A model generated the notes under the pieces. It did no database searches, had not been told where the DNA came from, and saw only the letters and a list, made by a program, of their open reading frames with translations. 51,824 bases of DNA from JBBATK01 sp040398805 (GTDB lineage: Bacteria; Bacteroidota; Ignavibacteria; Kapaibacteriales; NICIL-2): assembly GCA_040398805.1 (NCBI GenBank), contig JBBATK010000013.1:1-51824 (forward strand), in the 5' to 3' direction. Both the position numbers and the translations under genes were made by a program. Shown one piece after another: positions 16,675-25,347 of this stretch; position 1 is the stretch's first letter; each line of letters opens with the position of its first letter.

Positions 16675-17673
16675 GTGAAGATTCTCGTCATCCAAATAGG
16701 ACGGTATGGAGACATGATCCTGACCACGCCGTTGTTCCTTGCGTTGAAGGACGTGTATCAGGATGCCGAGGTTCATGTGCTCGCGTCCAAGCGCAACTAC
16801 GATGTGCTCCAAGGGTTGACCTGTGTGGACCGCCTGCATGTGTATCACAAGTCGCCCGTCGATGTCTACAAACTCGTCGCCGACCTCCGCGCCGAGTCGT
16901 TCGATCTTCTCCTCGACCCCAAGGACCATTCCTCCAAAGAGAGCACCTTGCTGGCCCGCCTTGTCGGCGCAAGAGTCACGGTGGGTTTCAACTACGGAGC
17001 GAAAGAGAACTATACCTACGGCATTCCCTCGTCGGACACGAATGATGCGCTCATACCGCCGCTCCATGCAGTGGACCGCAATCTGAACGTGATGACCGCG
17101 CTCGGACATTCGGTGGAACGGTACATGCCCATCGTAGCGGTGGATGAGGTGGCGCTGGCCAAGACCATGCGCGTCGTGCCTGAACATCCGGACCGGTCCA
17201 CGCGGATCATCCTCAACATCTCCGTCGGTCAGCCGCAACGCGAGTGGCCGGTGTCTAAATGGATCGAACTGGGAAAGCTTCTCACGCGGGAGGCGCGATC
17301 GGTGGTGGTCCTAGCGGCACCCGTGGACCATGCGGCAGCGGAGAGAATCGTGTCGCAGATCGGACCCCGAGCCATCGCCTTGTGCGCGAACACCATTCAC
17401 GAGACCGTCGCCATGATCTCCCGCGGCGATGTCCTCGTCAGCTGCGATAGCGCTCCCATCCATATCGCTTCCGCACTCGACATCCCGATCGTGGGCATCT
17501 TCAATTCCATCCTCTGGAACTCCTACAAGTTCCATCCGCTCAGTACCATTCAGCGTATCGTGCAACCGGAAATCAGCATTTCGCAGATCGCCGACATTCC
17601 CATCGTGACGGTGTTCCAGGCAACAAAAGAAGTATTGCAGGAGTTCCGCGGGTATCGCAAGACGGGAGGATGA
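16675..17673 (+). CDS. Family 9 glycosyltransferase (heptosyltransferase-like) 2
   Basis: The 332-residue protein starts at a GTG codon (KILVIQIGRYGDMILTTP), which places the G-x-x-G/R-x-GD acceptor-side motif at the family's usual position. An open frame extends upstream to 16537 but has no family similarity. The C-terminal half carries SCDSAPIHIASALDIPIVGI, the GT9 donor-site signature with the DSAPIH variant of D-T/S-G-x-x-H. The likely role is addition of heptose or a related sugar to the lipid A core. The next GT9 gene starts 67 bases after its stop on the same strand, suggesting an operon. The acceptor order among the three paralogues cannot be told from sequence. Confidence 0.87.
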   Translation: MKILVIQIGRYGDMILTTPLFLALKDVYQDAEVHVLASKRNYDVLQGLTCVDRLHVYHKSPVDVYKLVADLRAESFDLLLDPKDHSSKESTLLARLVGARVTVGFNYGAKENYTYGIPSSDTNDALIPPLHAVDRNLNVMTALGHSVERYMPIVAVDEVALAKTMRVVPEHPDRSTRIILNISVGQPQREWPVSKWIELGKLLTREARSVVVLAAPVDHAAAERIVSQIGPRAIALCANTIHETVAMISRGDVLVSCDSAPIHIASALDIPIVGIFNSILWNSYKFHPLSTIQRIVQPEISISQIADIPIVTVFQATKEVLQEFRGYRKTGG

Positions 17674-17740
17674 TGGCCATGATGCACCCGATCTCATCAT
17701 CACGTCCATCATCGAGGTTCGAACCCTGCGGAGCGACGTC

Positions 17741-18778
17741 ATGAAGGCCGATGTGCTACCCGTCGTCTCCGCACCGTCGCGACCGGTGTCCATCCTGCTC
17801 ATACGCACGGACAAGATCGGCGATGTGCTCATCTCCACGCCTGTTTTCCGCGCGCTGAGATCGCGTTTCCCCGATGCTCGTATCGATGTGCTGCTCGGTC
17901 GGCATAATGCGTCCATGGCATCGGCTCTTGCGGGGTGGACGATCGGGTCGTCCGTCTACGACAAATCACTCCTCGGCACCATCCGTCTCTTGCTTTCTCT
18001 TCGTCGCTCGCATGAGGTCGTGGTGGACATGATGGACAATCCATCGAGAACATCCTCGATTCTCCTCCGCCTTCTCGCACCCGCATTCTCCGTCGGGTTC
18101 GCCAATGGGAGGACATCTCCCGTCACACATTCCGTGCCCGTGCCCGACCGATCCCGGGTCCATATCGTGGAGTGCATGACCGAACTTTTACGACCCTTCG
18201 GCATCGAGCCCGAGACGGTGGACCGACGTCCGTCCCTTCCCGGACTGCCTGCGGTGTCCGCTCCTGCGAGCATCGACATCCTTGTCCATCTGAGCGCGGG
18301 CAAGCAGTCGCTATGGTGGGGCGAGGAAAATTTCCGCGCACTCGTCAAGGACCTGCGCACGCAGTATCCGCGATACCGCATCGCTCTCGGGTCGGCACCG
18401 TCGGACCGATCGGTGGCCGAGCGTGTCGCCATCGCATGCGGGGTGCACGTGCTTCCGTCCAGTCGTTCCGTGGTGGAATATGCCGCCCACATGGCGCAGG
18501 CCAGGATGATCGTCACGCCCGACACATCCGTCGTGCACCTCGCATCCGCCTTGCACCGTCCCAGCGTGGTCCTCTATGCCAAACCCCACGCCGACCGGAT
18601 GGTATGGTTGCCGTACCGGACTCCTTGCCGGCCGGTCATCGCCACCGATGACGATGGCATACGGGGAATACCCGTGGATCGTGTGACCGCTGCGGTCACG
18701 TCCCTCGTTGCCGAGCTCGATTCCGGCGCGGTCGCACCCGGTTCCTCCGCTCCTGAGCATTCGCCGCCGGTCGCATGA
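17741..18778 (+). CDS. Family 9 glycosyltransferase (heptosyltransferase-like) 3
   Basis: This 345-residue protein has the GT9 N-domain motif RTDKIGDVLISTP near residues 22-34 and the C-domain motif TPDTSVVHLASALHRPSVVLY. The C-terminal 25 residues are Pro/Ser/Ala-rich and probably disordered. It is the third heptosyltransferase-like protein in 3.4 kb and is closer in its first motif (RTDK/RVGD) to paralogue 1 than to paralogue 2. It probably shares a transcript with the gene at 16675. Function in LPS core or O-glycan assembly is inferred from the family. Confidence 0.87.
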   Translation: MKADVLPVVSAPSRPVSILLIRTDKIGDVLISTPVFRALRSRFPDARIDVLLGRHNASMASALAGWTIGSSVYDKSLLGTIRLLLSLRRSHEVVVDMMDNPSRTSSILLRLLAPAFSVGFANGRTSPVTHSVPVPDRSRVHIVECMTELLRPFGIEPETVDRRPSLPGLPAVSAPASIDILVHLSAGKQSLWWGEENFRALVKDLRTQYPRYRIALGSAPSDRSVAERVAIACGVHVLPSSRSVVEYAAHMAQARMIVTPDTSVVHLASALHRPSVVLYAKPHADRMVWLPYRTPCRPVIATDDDGIRGIPVDRVTAAVTSLVAELDSGAVAPGSSAPEHSPPVA

Positions 18779-18854
18779 CAACGAAGGAGGCGGCCATGGG
18801 CACGATAACCGCGCAGCCGCCATGCGTGGCGGACTCTCGGCCCTTCGCCGGTGG

Positions 18855-18862
18855 TATATTTG
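18855..18862 (+). promoter_or_regulatory. -7 promoter box of aspS
   Basis: TATATTTG matches TAnnTTTG exactly, 30 bases before the aspS ATG. This gives a predicted leader of about 24 bases. Confidence 0.65.
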
Positions 18863-18892
18863 CCGTCCGATTCACCTACACTCACATCAGCC

Positions 18893-20683
18893 ATGGCATC
18901 ATTTGCAAAGCGCACGCATACTTGCGGCGAACTGCGGGAAGACCACGCAGGACAGTCCTGCACTCTGAACGGATGGGTTCACGCCGTCCGCAACTTCGGC
19001 GGGGTGTATTTCCTGGACGTGCGTGACCGCTATGGTGTGACGCAAGTGGTGGTGCAGTCCGACGCTCCCGACACTCTCTCCGCCATTGCGCAGGAGCTCC
19101 GCAGCGAGTTCGTCATCACGGCCACGGGTACCGTGCGCATGCGATCCAATCCCAATCCCAAGATCCCGACGGGACTCGTGGAGATCGAGGCTACGGAGAT
19201 CGTCATCGTCAATCGCGCGGAGGTGCCGCCGTTCGAAATCATGGAGCACGAGGAGCGTGCCCGCGCCAACGAGGAACTCCGGTTGAAGTACCGGTACCTG
19301 GACCTTCGTCGTCGTTCCTTGCAGAACAACTTCATCGTCCGCAACGAGCTCTACCAAGTGGTGCACAGGTATTTCGCCGAGAAGAGTTTCGTGGAAGTGG
19401 AAACGCCCGTGCTGATGAAGTCCACGCCTGAAGGCGCGCGCGACTTCCTTGTTCCCAGCCGCGTGAACAAAGGCAAGTTCTACGCGCTTCCGCAAAGTCC
19501 GCAACTCTACAAGCAGATCCTCATGGTGAGCGGTTTCGACCGCTACATGCAGATCGTCAAGTGTTTCCGCGACGAGGACCTGCGCGCAGACCGTCAGCCC
19601 GAGTTCACGCAGGTGGACATCGAGATGTCGTTCGTCGATCAGAACGACATCATCGCTCTGATCGAGGAGTTCACCGCCGTCGCATGGAAGAGCATTCTCG
19701 GTCGCGAGGTACCTGCCTCCTTTCCGCGCATCACGTGGCATGAGGCGATGACACGATTCGGTTCCGACAAGCCCGATACCCGCTATGCCTTGGAACTTTG
19801 CGACGTGTCCGACTGCGTACGGACCTCGTCCTTCGCCGTGTTCGCCGACACCCTTGCCAAGAAGCATGGGGTGGTGGCGGCGCTCAACGCCAAGGGGTGC
19901 GGCGAGTTCTCCCGCAAGCAGATCGATGAACTCACGGAGCACGCCAAGAAGTACGGCGCGAAGGGTCTGGCATGGATGAAGATCGGCGAGAGCGACGTAC
20001 AGTCGCCTATCGCGAAGTTCCTGACGCCGGACGAAATCGCCTCCCTTCGAGAGCGCACCGGCGCTGAACCGGGCGACTTGCTCCTCATCATCTCCGACGA
20101 GTTCGAGCGCTGTTACACCATTCTCGGTGCCCTCCGCATCGAGGTGGCCAAGCGCAGCGGCGTCTTGGAAACTGTCAAGGACGAATTCTCCTTCCTCTGG
20201 GTGGTGGATTTCCCCTTGATGGAATACAGCGAGGAAGAGCAACGCTACATCGCACGACATCATCCGTTCACCGCGCCGCTCGACCGCGACGTCGCGTTGC
20301 TTGCTACCGATCCCACGCAGGCCTGCGCTCAGGCGCACGACCTGGTGTGTAACGGGTACGAGATCGCCGGCGGAAGTATCCGTATCCACGACCGCGACGT
20401 CCAACAACGCATGTTCGACCTTCTGGGCTTCACCCGTGAAGACGCCGAATCGAAATTCGGATTCCTTCTCCACGCGCTCACCTACGGGGCTCCGCCACAC
20501 GGCGGCATCGCCCTGGGCTTCGACCGCTGGGTGATGCTCTTGTGCGGTACGGAGAACATCCGCGACGTGGTGGCCTTTCCGAAAACCACAAGCGGTCTCT
20601 CGCTCATGGACGGATGTCCCTCCACCGTGGACGAACGCCAGCTCGGCGAGTTGGGCATCGGGATCACAGCGAAGGATGCGTGA
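18893..20683 (+). CDS. aspS: Aspartyl-tRNA synthetase
   Basis: AspRS charges tRNA-Asp with aspartate in the cytoplasm. The 596-residue length and domain order fit the bacterial type. An N-terminal OB-fold anticodon-binding domain spans residues about 15-110 (LNGWVHAVRNFGGVYFLDVRD). Class II motif 1 is VEVETPVLMKSTPEGARDF, followed by SPQLYKQ and motif 2 FRDEDLRADRQPEFTQVD. A bacterial GAD insertion domain sits in the middle third, and motif 3 is GGIALGFDRWVMLL near the C-terminus. The ATG at 18893 was chosen over an in-frame GTG upstream because it begins the family sequence and follows an exact promoter box. Whether it is discriminating or also charges tRNA-Asn cannot be decided here. Confidence 0.97.
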   Translation: MASFAKRTHTCGELREDHAGQSCTLNGWVHAVRNFGGVYFLDVRDRYGVTQVVVQSDAPDTLSAIAQELRSEFVITATGTVRMRSNPNPKIPTGLVEIEATEIVIVNRAEVPPFEIMEHEERARANEELRLKYRYLDLRRRSLQNNFIVRNELYQVVHRYFAEKSFVEVETPVLMKSTPEGARDFLVPSRVNKGKFYALPQSPQLYKQILMVSGFDRYMQIVKCFRDEDLRADRQPEFTQVDIEMSFVDQNDIIALIEEFTAVAWKSILGREVPASFPRITWHEAMTRFGSDKPDTRYALELCDVSDCVRTSSFAVFADTLAKKHGVVAALNAKGCGEFSRKQIDELTEHAKKYGAKGLAWMKIGESDVQSPIAKFLTPDEIASLRERTGAEPGDLLLIISDEFERCYTILGALRIEVAKRSGVLETVKDEFSFLWVVDFPLMEYSEEEQRYIARHHPFTAPLDRDVALLATDPTQACAQAHDLVCNGYEIAGGSIRIHDRDVQQRMFDLLGFTREDAESKFGFLLHALTYGAPPHGGIALGFDRWVMLLCGTENIRDVVAFPKTTSGLSLMDGCPSTVDERQLGELGIGITAKDA

Positions 20684-20748
20684 AGCGGTAAGGAATTCGC
20701 GTTCGATTCTTGACAGCGCTCCACCTTCCGTCCAGTGAATGACTTTTC

Positions 20749-20780
20749 TACAAAAGTTTCGTTATGACGAAACTTTTGTA
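20749..20780. promoter_or_regulatory. 32-bp palindromic operator of the toxin-antitoxin operon
   Basis: Two perfect 14-base arms, TACAAAAGTTTCGT (20749-20762) and ACGAAACTTTTGTA (20767-20780), are separated by TATG. The right arm runs into the -7 box of the toxin-antitoxin promoter. A dimeric HTH antitoxin bound here would block RNA polymerase, the standard autoregulation of such modules. The DNA around it is much more AT-rich than the flanking genes. Confidence 0.75.
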
Positions 20781-20786
20781 CCTTTG
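20779..20786 (+). promoter_or_regulatory. -7 promoter box of the toxin-antitoxin operon
   Basis: TACCTTTG matches TAnnTTTG exactly and overlaps the last two bases of the palindromic operator. It lies 60 bases before the ATG of the toxin gene. Confidence 0.65.
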
Positions 20787-20845
20787 ACACAGTTTCTTTG
20801 TTCGAGGAGAATCGACGGTTAATCCCCTTTACGGTCTCTTGTTCC

Positions 20846-21196
20846 ATGGTCAGCAGGTTTTCCCTTGTGTTTCTCGAGGAGGCATTCGATTTTCTCCGAG
20901 GCCTGGAACGAAAGCACTACGAGAAGATTCTTTTCAACATCCGAAAAGTACAGGTTCAGCCCGATTCGGAACTGTTCAAGAAGCTGGACGATGACATCTG
21001 GGAGTTCAGAACACTGTTTCAGGGCAAACAGTATCGACTCTTGGCGTTCTGGGACAAGACATCCAGCACCCGAACCCTTGTCGTCGCGACGCACGGGTTC
21101 GTCAAGAAGAAGAGCAAAGTCCCTACAGAAGAAATCTTGCGGGCACGAAACCTACGAGAACGATACTTCGAAGAAGTGAGGAAAAGAGAATCATGA
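20846..21196 (+). CDS. HigB/RelE-type toxin (phage Gp49-like family)
   Basis: The 116-residue protein matches the Gp49-like branch of the RelE/HigB toxins, which cleave mRNA at the ribosome. Recognisable features are the N-terminal strand FSLVFLEEAFDFL, a middle WEFRTLFQGKQYRLLAFWD, and the C-terminal GFVKKKSKVPTEEILRA, which is the family's hallmark G-F-x-K-K-x-x-K-x-P-x-x-E-I. Toxin first, antitoxin second is the higBA order. The frame is open from a TTG at 20798, but that would leave almost no leader after the promoter, so the ATG at 20846 is preferred. It overlaps the antitoxin gene by 4 bases (ATGA). Confidence 0.85.
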   Translation: MVSRFSLVFLEEAFDFLRGLERKHYEKILFNIRKVQVQPDSELFKKLDDDIWEFRTLFQGKQYRLLAFWDKTSSTRTLVVATHGFVKKKSKVPTEEILRARNLRERYFEEVRKRES

Positions 21197-21510
21197 CCAT
21201 GAGGAAATTCACCCTTGACGAAGTGCAGGATAGTCTTGTTGGCCCGGTCGGTACGCCGGAACGCGATGCATTCGAACTGGAAGTGCGGATGGAGTTGATC
21301 GGTGCGGCCATTCGGCGCACCCGTAAGAAGCGCAATCTGACCCAAGAAGAATTGGGCAGACGTATCGGCGTCCAGAAATCGCAAATCTCCCGCCTCGAGA
21401 ATAATCCGGGCAACGTCTCGCTCGAGACCATCGTTCGGGTCTTCTCGGCGCTTGATGCGCCCGTCACCCTCCACGTATCCTTGGCGACTACCGATGTCCA
21501 GGCTATGTGA
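21193..21510 (+). CDS. XRE-family HTH antitoxin (HigA-like)
   Basis: The 105-residue protein contains one Cro/C1-type helix-turn-helix at residues about 34-90, with LTQEELGRRIGV and KSQISRLENN as the scaffold and recognition helices. It would neutralise the toxin encoded just upstream and bind the palindrome at 20749-20780 to repress the operon. The start codon overlaps the toxin stop (ATGA), indicating translational coupling. The N-terminal 30 residues probably form the toxin-binding or dimer segment. No other toxin-antitoxin genes are nearby. Confidence 0.88.
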   Translation: MTMRKFTLDEVQDSLVGPVGTPERDAFELEVRMELIGAAIRRTRKKRNLTQEELGRRIGVQKSQISRLENNPGNVSLETIVRVFSALDAPVTLHVSLATTDVQAM

Positions 21511-21606
21511 ATCCGAGAACCACAGTATTCACCTCTCATGCGGGTGAACGATTCCCGCAGAGCCCAACCCCGCAACCACAGAAACGAACTGACACTTCCT
21601 ACATCC

Positions 21607-23691
21607 ATGATGACGATGAACAACCCCTTTGTCTACAGACGCATCAAGCTTGGTGTGGCGATCCTCCTCCTTCTCCTCAGCGTTCCCAGCTCGGCCCAGC
21701 GCCTGGCGTGGAAGCGCGCGTCGGGGTTGGATGGCGGGACGGTGACTGCGATGCTGCATCTGCAGAACGGTGATGTGCTGGCGGGGACGGAGGTGGGGCT
21801 GTTCGCGACAACGAACGCGGGTGCGTCGTGGTCGCTTCGCGGCATACGCTCTGCCACGGTGAACGGTCTGGCGCGCAGTGGTGATACCGTGTACGCCGCC
21901 ATCGGCTATGCGGCAGAAGACGGTGCGGGAGGCGTGTACCGTAGTGTGGATGACGGACTCACCTGGACGAAGAACCTGACGACGGAATATGTCTGGTGCG
22001 TAGCTGCGTCGGCGGATATCATCGTGGCGGGCAGTGATGGCAATGGGGTGTTCACGACGACGGACGGTGCGGTATGGACGAACGGTTTGCCGGGCAAGAG
22101 CGTCTATGCCGTGACGATCCGCGGCTCGATGATGTACGCAGGAACGGATGCCGACGGCGTGTATGCCTCGAGCGATAGGGGTAAGACGTGGGCAAGCGCG
22201 GGACTGAGGAATCGCGGCGGTGTCTATGGTCTTGCCGCCAACGCCACCGCGGTCGTGGCGTGCGGTGATTTCGGCGTCGCCGTGTCGAAGAACGGCACCA
22301 CGTGGACGCCTGCGGGACAGCAGGACCAGATCGTGTGGTGCGTTGCGGTGAAGGGCGATACCATCGTTGCAGGAACGGACACCTCGGGTGTGGAAGTGCG
22401 CGTGGGCACGGCACCGTGGGTAGCGGCGAACCTCGCCGATGAGTCCGTCCTCTCGCTGAGCGTTTCCGGCGCGGAGATCATGGCCGGTTCATGGCTGGAC
22501 GGCGTGTTCTGGTCTGTGGATGGAGGAGTGAGTTTCCAAGACCGGAGTACCGAGCTCACGGCGGTTCCGCTCCGCTGCTTCCTTCCCGCACGCACGGCAA
22601 GCGAGCCGAGCTTCGCCGGTGGTAGCGGTATCGCCATCTCCGAGTCCGGCGGACGTACCTGGCAATGGCTGTCCTTCACCGGTGAAGTGTATTCCCTGAT
22701 GAACGACAACGGCACCTACCTTGCAGCCACCGACGATGGCATCTATGCCTCCAAGGACGGCGGGTTGGAATGGAACAGTACGGCTCTTGCCGGCGACACC
22801 GTGTACGCGCTGGTCCGCGCGGGAGCCAACCTGGTTGCCGGGTGCGCCACGAGCGGCATCAAGCTGAGCACCGATAACGGATCCACCTGGCGCTCCGCTT
22901 CCGTCAGCAGCGGAAACGTCACCGCCATGACGATGTTCGGAAGCAGTGTCATCGCCGTTACGGAAGAAGGCGTGGTATTGCGGAGCGATGATGCAGGAGC
23001 CACGTTCTCGACACTCTATGAGAACGTCGAGGATTGGTATACCTCCGTGGCCGTTGCGGGCACTGCCATCGTGGTGGGGCTGGCGGGACAAGATGTGAAA
23101 GTGAGCACGGACTCGGGCCGCACCTTCGAACAGCGCCTCATGCACAGCGTGTTACTGTCCGACGTGACCGGTTTGGGAGCCACGCAGAGCGGTCTCCGCC
23201 GGCCCGGCGCCACGCATCCGTCCGTCTTCGCGTCCGCCTATGGTGCCGGACTCTTCGAAAGCACGAACGGCGGTATGAATTGGGATGCCGAATCGGTAGG
23301 TCTGGAGAGCAAGTATGCGCTCGGTATCGCCGAAGGCGACGGCGTCGTCATGGCCGGTATCGAAGGCCTCGGGGTGGTGTATGCAGGAGAGGGCGTGACG
23401 TGGGTGGATGACGGTACGCCTACACTATCGGGAACCGGTCCGCACGTCCGCGTCCTCACACAACCGGCTTCCGATGTCATCCGTCTTCGGCTGTTCGGAA
23501 CGGAACCGTCGCGGGGTGTCGCTGTCGTGATTCATTCCGCTCACGGCATCGAGAACCGCTCGATCCGCACGGACCTCGATGCGTCGGGATGTCTCGCCAT
23601 TGACGCATCCATGCTGGCTTCCGGCGTCTATGCCGTGAGCGTCGTCACGGAACATTCACAGATCACGGTTCCCGTCCTCGTCGTCCGCTAA
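21607..23691 (+). CDS. Secreted BNR/YCF48-type beta-propeller with T9SS-like C-terminus, paralogue 2
   Basis: The 694-residue protein has a signal peptide (hydrophobic residues about 14-26, cleavage after SSAQ near 30). A long series of beta-propeller blades follows, with Asp-box motifs SVDDGLTW near 112, SSDRGKTW near 186, SKDGGLEW near 381, STDNGSTW near 420 and STNGGMNW near 551. The blades alternate with short strand repeats of the form G-D-T-V/I-x-A-G. The last 80 residues (QPASDVIRLRLF... MLASGVYAVSVV) look like a T9SS type A sorting domain, so it is probably exported to the cell surface. It shares its plan with the gene at 5588. Its stop codon overlaps the stop of the convergent GH13 gene by 4 bases. 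The ligand is unknown. Confidence 0.75.
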   Translation: MMTMNNPFVYRRIKLGVAILLLLLSVPSSAQRLAWKRASGLDGGTVTAMLHLQNGDVLAGTEVGLFATTNAGASWSLRGIRSATVNGLARSGDTVYAAIGYAAEDGAGGVYRSVDDGLTWTKNLTTEYVWCVAASADIIVAGSDGNGVFTTTDGAVWTNGLPGKSVYAVTIRGSMMYAGTDADGVYASSDRGKTWASAGLRNRGGVYGLAANATAVVACGDFGVAVSKNGTTWTPAGQQDQIVWCVAVKGDTIVAGTDTSGVEVRVGTAPWVAANLADESVLSLSVSGAEIMAGSWLDGVFWSVDGGVSFQDRSTELTAVPLRCFLPARTASEPSFAGGSGIAISESGGRTWQWLSFTGEVYSLMNDNGTYLAATDDGIYASKDGGLEWNSTALAGDTVYALVRAGANLVAGCATSGIKLSTDNGSTWRSASVSSGNVTAMTMFGSSVIAVTEEGVVLRSDDAGATFSTLYENVEDWYTSVAVAGTAIVVGLAGQDVKVSTDSGRTFEQRLMHSVLLSDVTGLGATQSGLRRPGATHPSVFASAYGAGLFESTNGGMNWDAESVGLESKYALGIAEGDGVVMAGIEGLGVVYAGEGVTWVDDGTPTLSGTGPHVRVLTQPASDVIRLRLFGTEPSRGVAVVIHSAHGIENRSIRTDLDASGCLAIDASMLASGVYAVSVVTEHSQITVPVLVVR

Positions 23692-25325
23692 GCGCCCGCT
23701 CTTGCGGAGATCATCCTTCGCAGCTCCCGAAGCAACGACACATCTGCGTGTTCCCACTTCATGCGTACGGCAGAGAACAGTGCCAGCCGCGATGGAGGAT
23801 AAGCGCCGATCTCCTCCTTTGTGAACAGCAGGCCCGTGTTCACGGGCACGGTCTCACCGAACTCCGACCCCGCAAGGATCATGGGAATGCCGGCACGGGC
23901 GGCGAGTATCGTCGCATATGCCGCACGAAGGTCCGCGGACGAAAGCCGCGTGGCGCAGCGGGGTGTATTGTGCGTGTCGAGCGTGAGGAACGTGGGTATG
24001 GCATCCGTTAGGGCCGCATGATGGTCGATACAGGAACGAAGGGAAGGAAGCGAGGAGGCATGCCACCATACGTCGCCGAGCACGGCATCGAATTCCAGGT
24101 CTTTGGACTCTTCATCGCGGGTGAAGTTCTCCTCGATGAAGAGGAACGACGGTTTGGCAGTCCTCGCACGCGCAATGATCATGGCGCGCAGCCGTTCCGG
24201 TAGCGCGTGACTCATGTCCAGCACCGCGCCATCGATATCGAAGCGACGGATGAACGAGGGAATCACCTCGCTGAGAGCCTCCCACAGGTCCGTGCGCTCG
24301 CATTCACCGTTGCGCAGACGTTCGTCGTACATGCGGACGGTGTTATAGGCAGGATAGGCGAAGTGCGGGTGGTCGTGCAGTCGGAGATACGTGACATCCT
24401 CCCACAACGGCTGCGCATCGTCCGGCGGGTAATCGGCGAAGGCACCGGGGATACGGTAGCGCGTGCCATCGGTGGTCGTGCCGACGATATCGCCGTTCTG
24501 TTCACGCATCACCACCGGTGGTGCAGGGACGAATCGAGACCGGTAGTCGGCGTCGGGTTCGGGAAGACGAGACCAGTCCTTCTTCCGCACCTGTTCATGG
24601 ATGCTCGAACGTTCTTCGTCGCTGAACGCCGGCGGATGCAGCGCCTCTGCCGACTCCCGCATCCAGTAATACCACGCGGGGTGCTCTGTGCACCACACAG
24701 CATCTCGGGCGGTGGTGCGCAGGGGGAATTCGCAGATCACCGTGAAACCACGATGATGGCATGCCTCGATGAAGGCTTGGAACTGTTCTTCCACGGTCAG
24801 CGAACAGAGCGGCTCGGCAAGAGAGGAATCCAGCGATGCGAAATCGCGAACGGCGAAGACCGAGCCCAACGATCCCTTTGCATGCAGCGTGCTCGGCTGG
24901 AACACGGGAAGCACGTACAAGGTATTCACCCCCAGCCATGAAAGGTAGGGAAGGAGCAGGATGGACTTCACGAAGGAACCCGTGCACCGCCAGCCATCGT
25001 GCGTGAGGAGTGGAAGCGATCGGTTCTCTGCTTCGTGCTCGTCGGTGGTATCGTGATCGAACGCCGTGGCATGCCTGATGAGGAGCGAATAGACGACGGC
25101 GTCGTCGAGTCCTTGTGGACGCGGTCGGGGCGGAGTTGCAAGGATGTCGTGGATACCGTCCGCGAAGAAGGCGGCGGGCGACGGTACGGTCGTCCGACCA
25201 TTGCTTGTATGCGGCTGGCACCAAACCGAAGGGACGGTGTAGGGGACGCAGGCCGATGATGCGCCGTCGTTCCCCGCCAGACGGCGGAGGTCGGTAAGCA
25301 GTCGGTGGAGATGCGGTGATGCCAC
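23688..25325 (-). CDS. GH13 (alpha-amylase superfamily) protein, GlgE-like active-site region
   Basis: The protein has about 545 residues and a GH13 TIM-barrel pattern. LPYLSWLGVNTLYVLPVF marks strands 2-3, RTTARD followed by HPAWYYW stands where region I lies, and FDIDGAVLDMSH near residue 363 holds a candidate nucleophile. FLFIEENFTRD near 395 supplies the acid/base Glu, and LTLDTHNTPR near 448 replaces the usual NHD. The D-x-x-H and EENFTR patterns resemble GlgE maltosyltransferases and glycogen-debranching enzymes more than classical amylases. Substrate and activity are uncertain. The start is unsettled: GTG at 25325 follows the OsmC stop by 22 bases, while an ATG at 25415 would overlap that gene. 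It ends a four-gene minus-strand operon. Confidence 0.7.
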   Translation of the reverse strand: MASPHLHRLLTDLRRLAGNDGASSACVPYTVPSVWCQPHTSNGRTTVPSPAAFFADGIHDILATPPRPRPQGLDDAVVYSLLIRHATAFDHDTTDEHEAENRSLPLLTHDGWRCTGSFVKSILLLPYLSWLGVNTLYVLPVFQPSTLHAKGSLGSVFAVRDFASLDSSLAEPLCSLTVEEQFQAFIEACHHRGFTVICEFPLRTTARDAVWCTEHPAWYYWMRESAEALHPPAFSDEERSSIHEQVRKKDWSRLPEPDADYRSRFVPAPPVVMREQNGDIVGTTTDGTRYRIPGAFADYPPDDAQPLWEDVTYLRLHDHPHFAYPAYNTVRMYDERLRNGECERTDLWEALSEVIPSFIRRFDIDGAVLDMSHALPERLRAMIIARARTAKPSFLFIEENFTRDEESKDLEFDAVLGDVWWHASSLPSLRSCIDHHAALTDAIPTFLTLDTHNTPRCATRLSSADLRAAYATILAARAGIPMILAGSEFGETVPVNTGLLFTKEEIGAYPPSRLALFSAVRMKWEHADVSLLRELRRMISARAGA

Positions 25326-25347
25326 GAGCCGGTGTCGTCGGTGGAAA

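Noticed and set aside
17705..17735. GGTTCGAACCC resembling a tRNA T-arm
   Set aside because: The flanking stem does not pair, and no acceptor, D or anticodon arms are present.
18899..20500. 533-codon open frame on the minus strand
   Set aside because: It lies antisense to aspS, whose motifs are complete; it has no recognisable domains and is a shadow of high-GC codon use.
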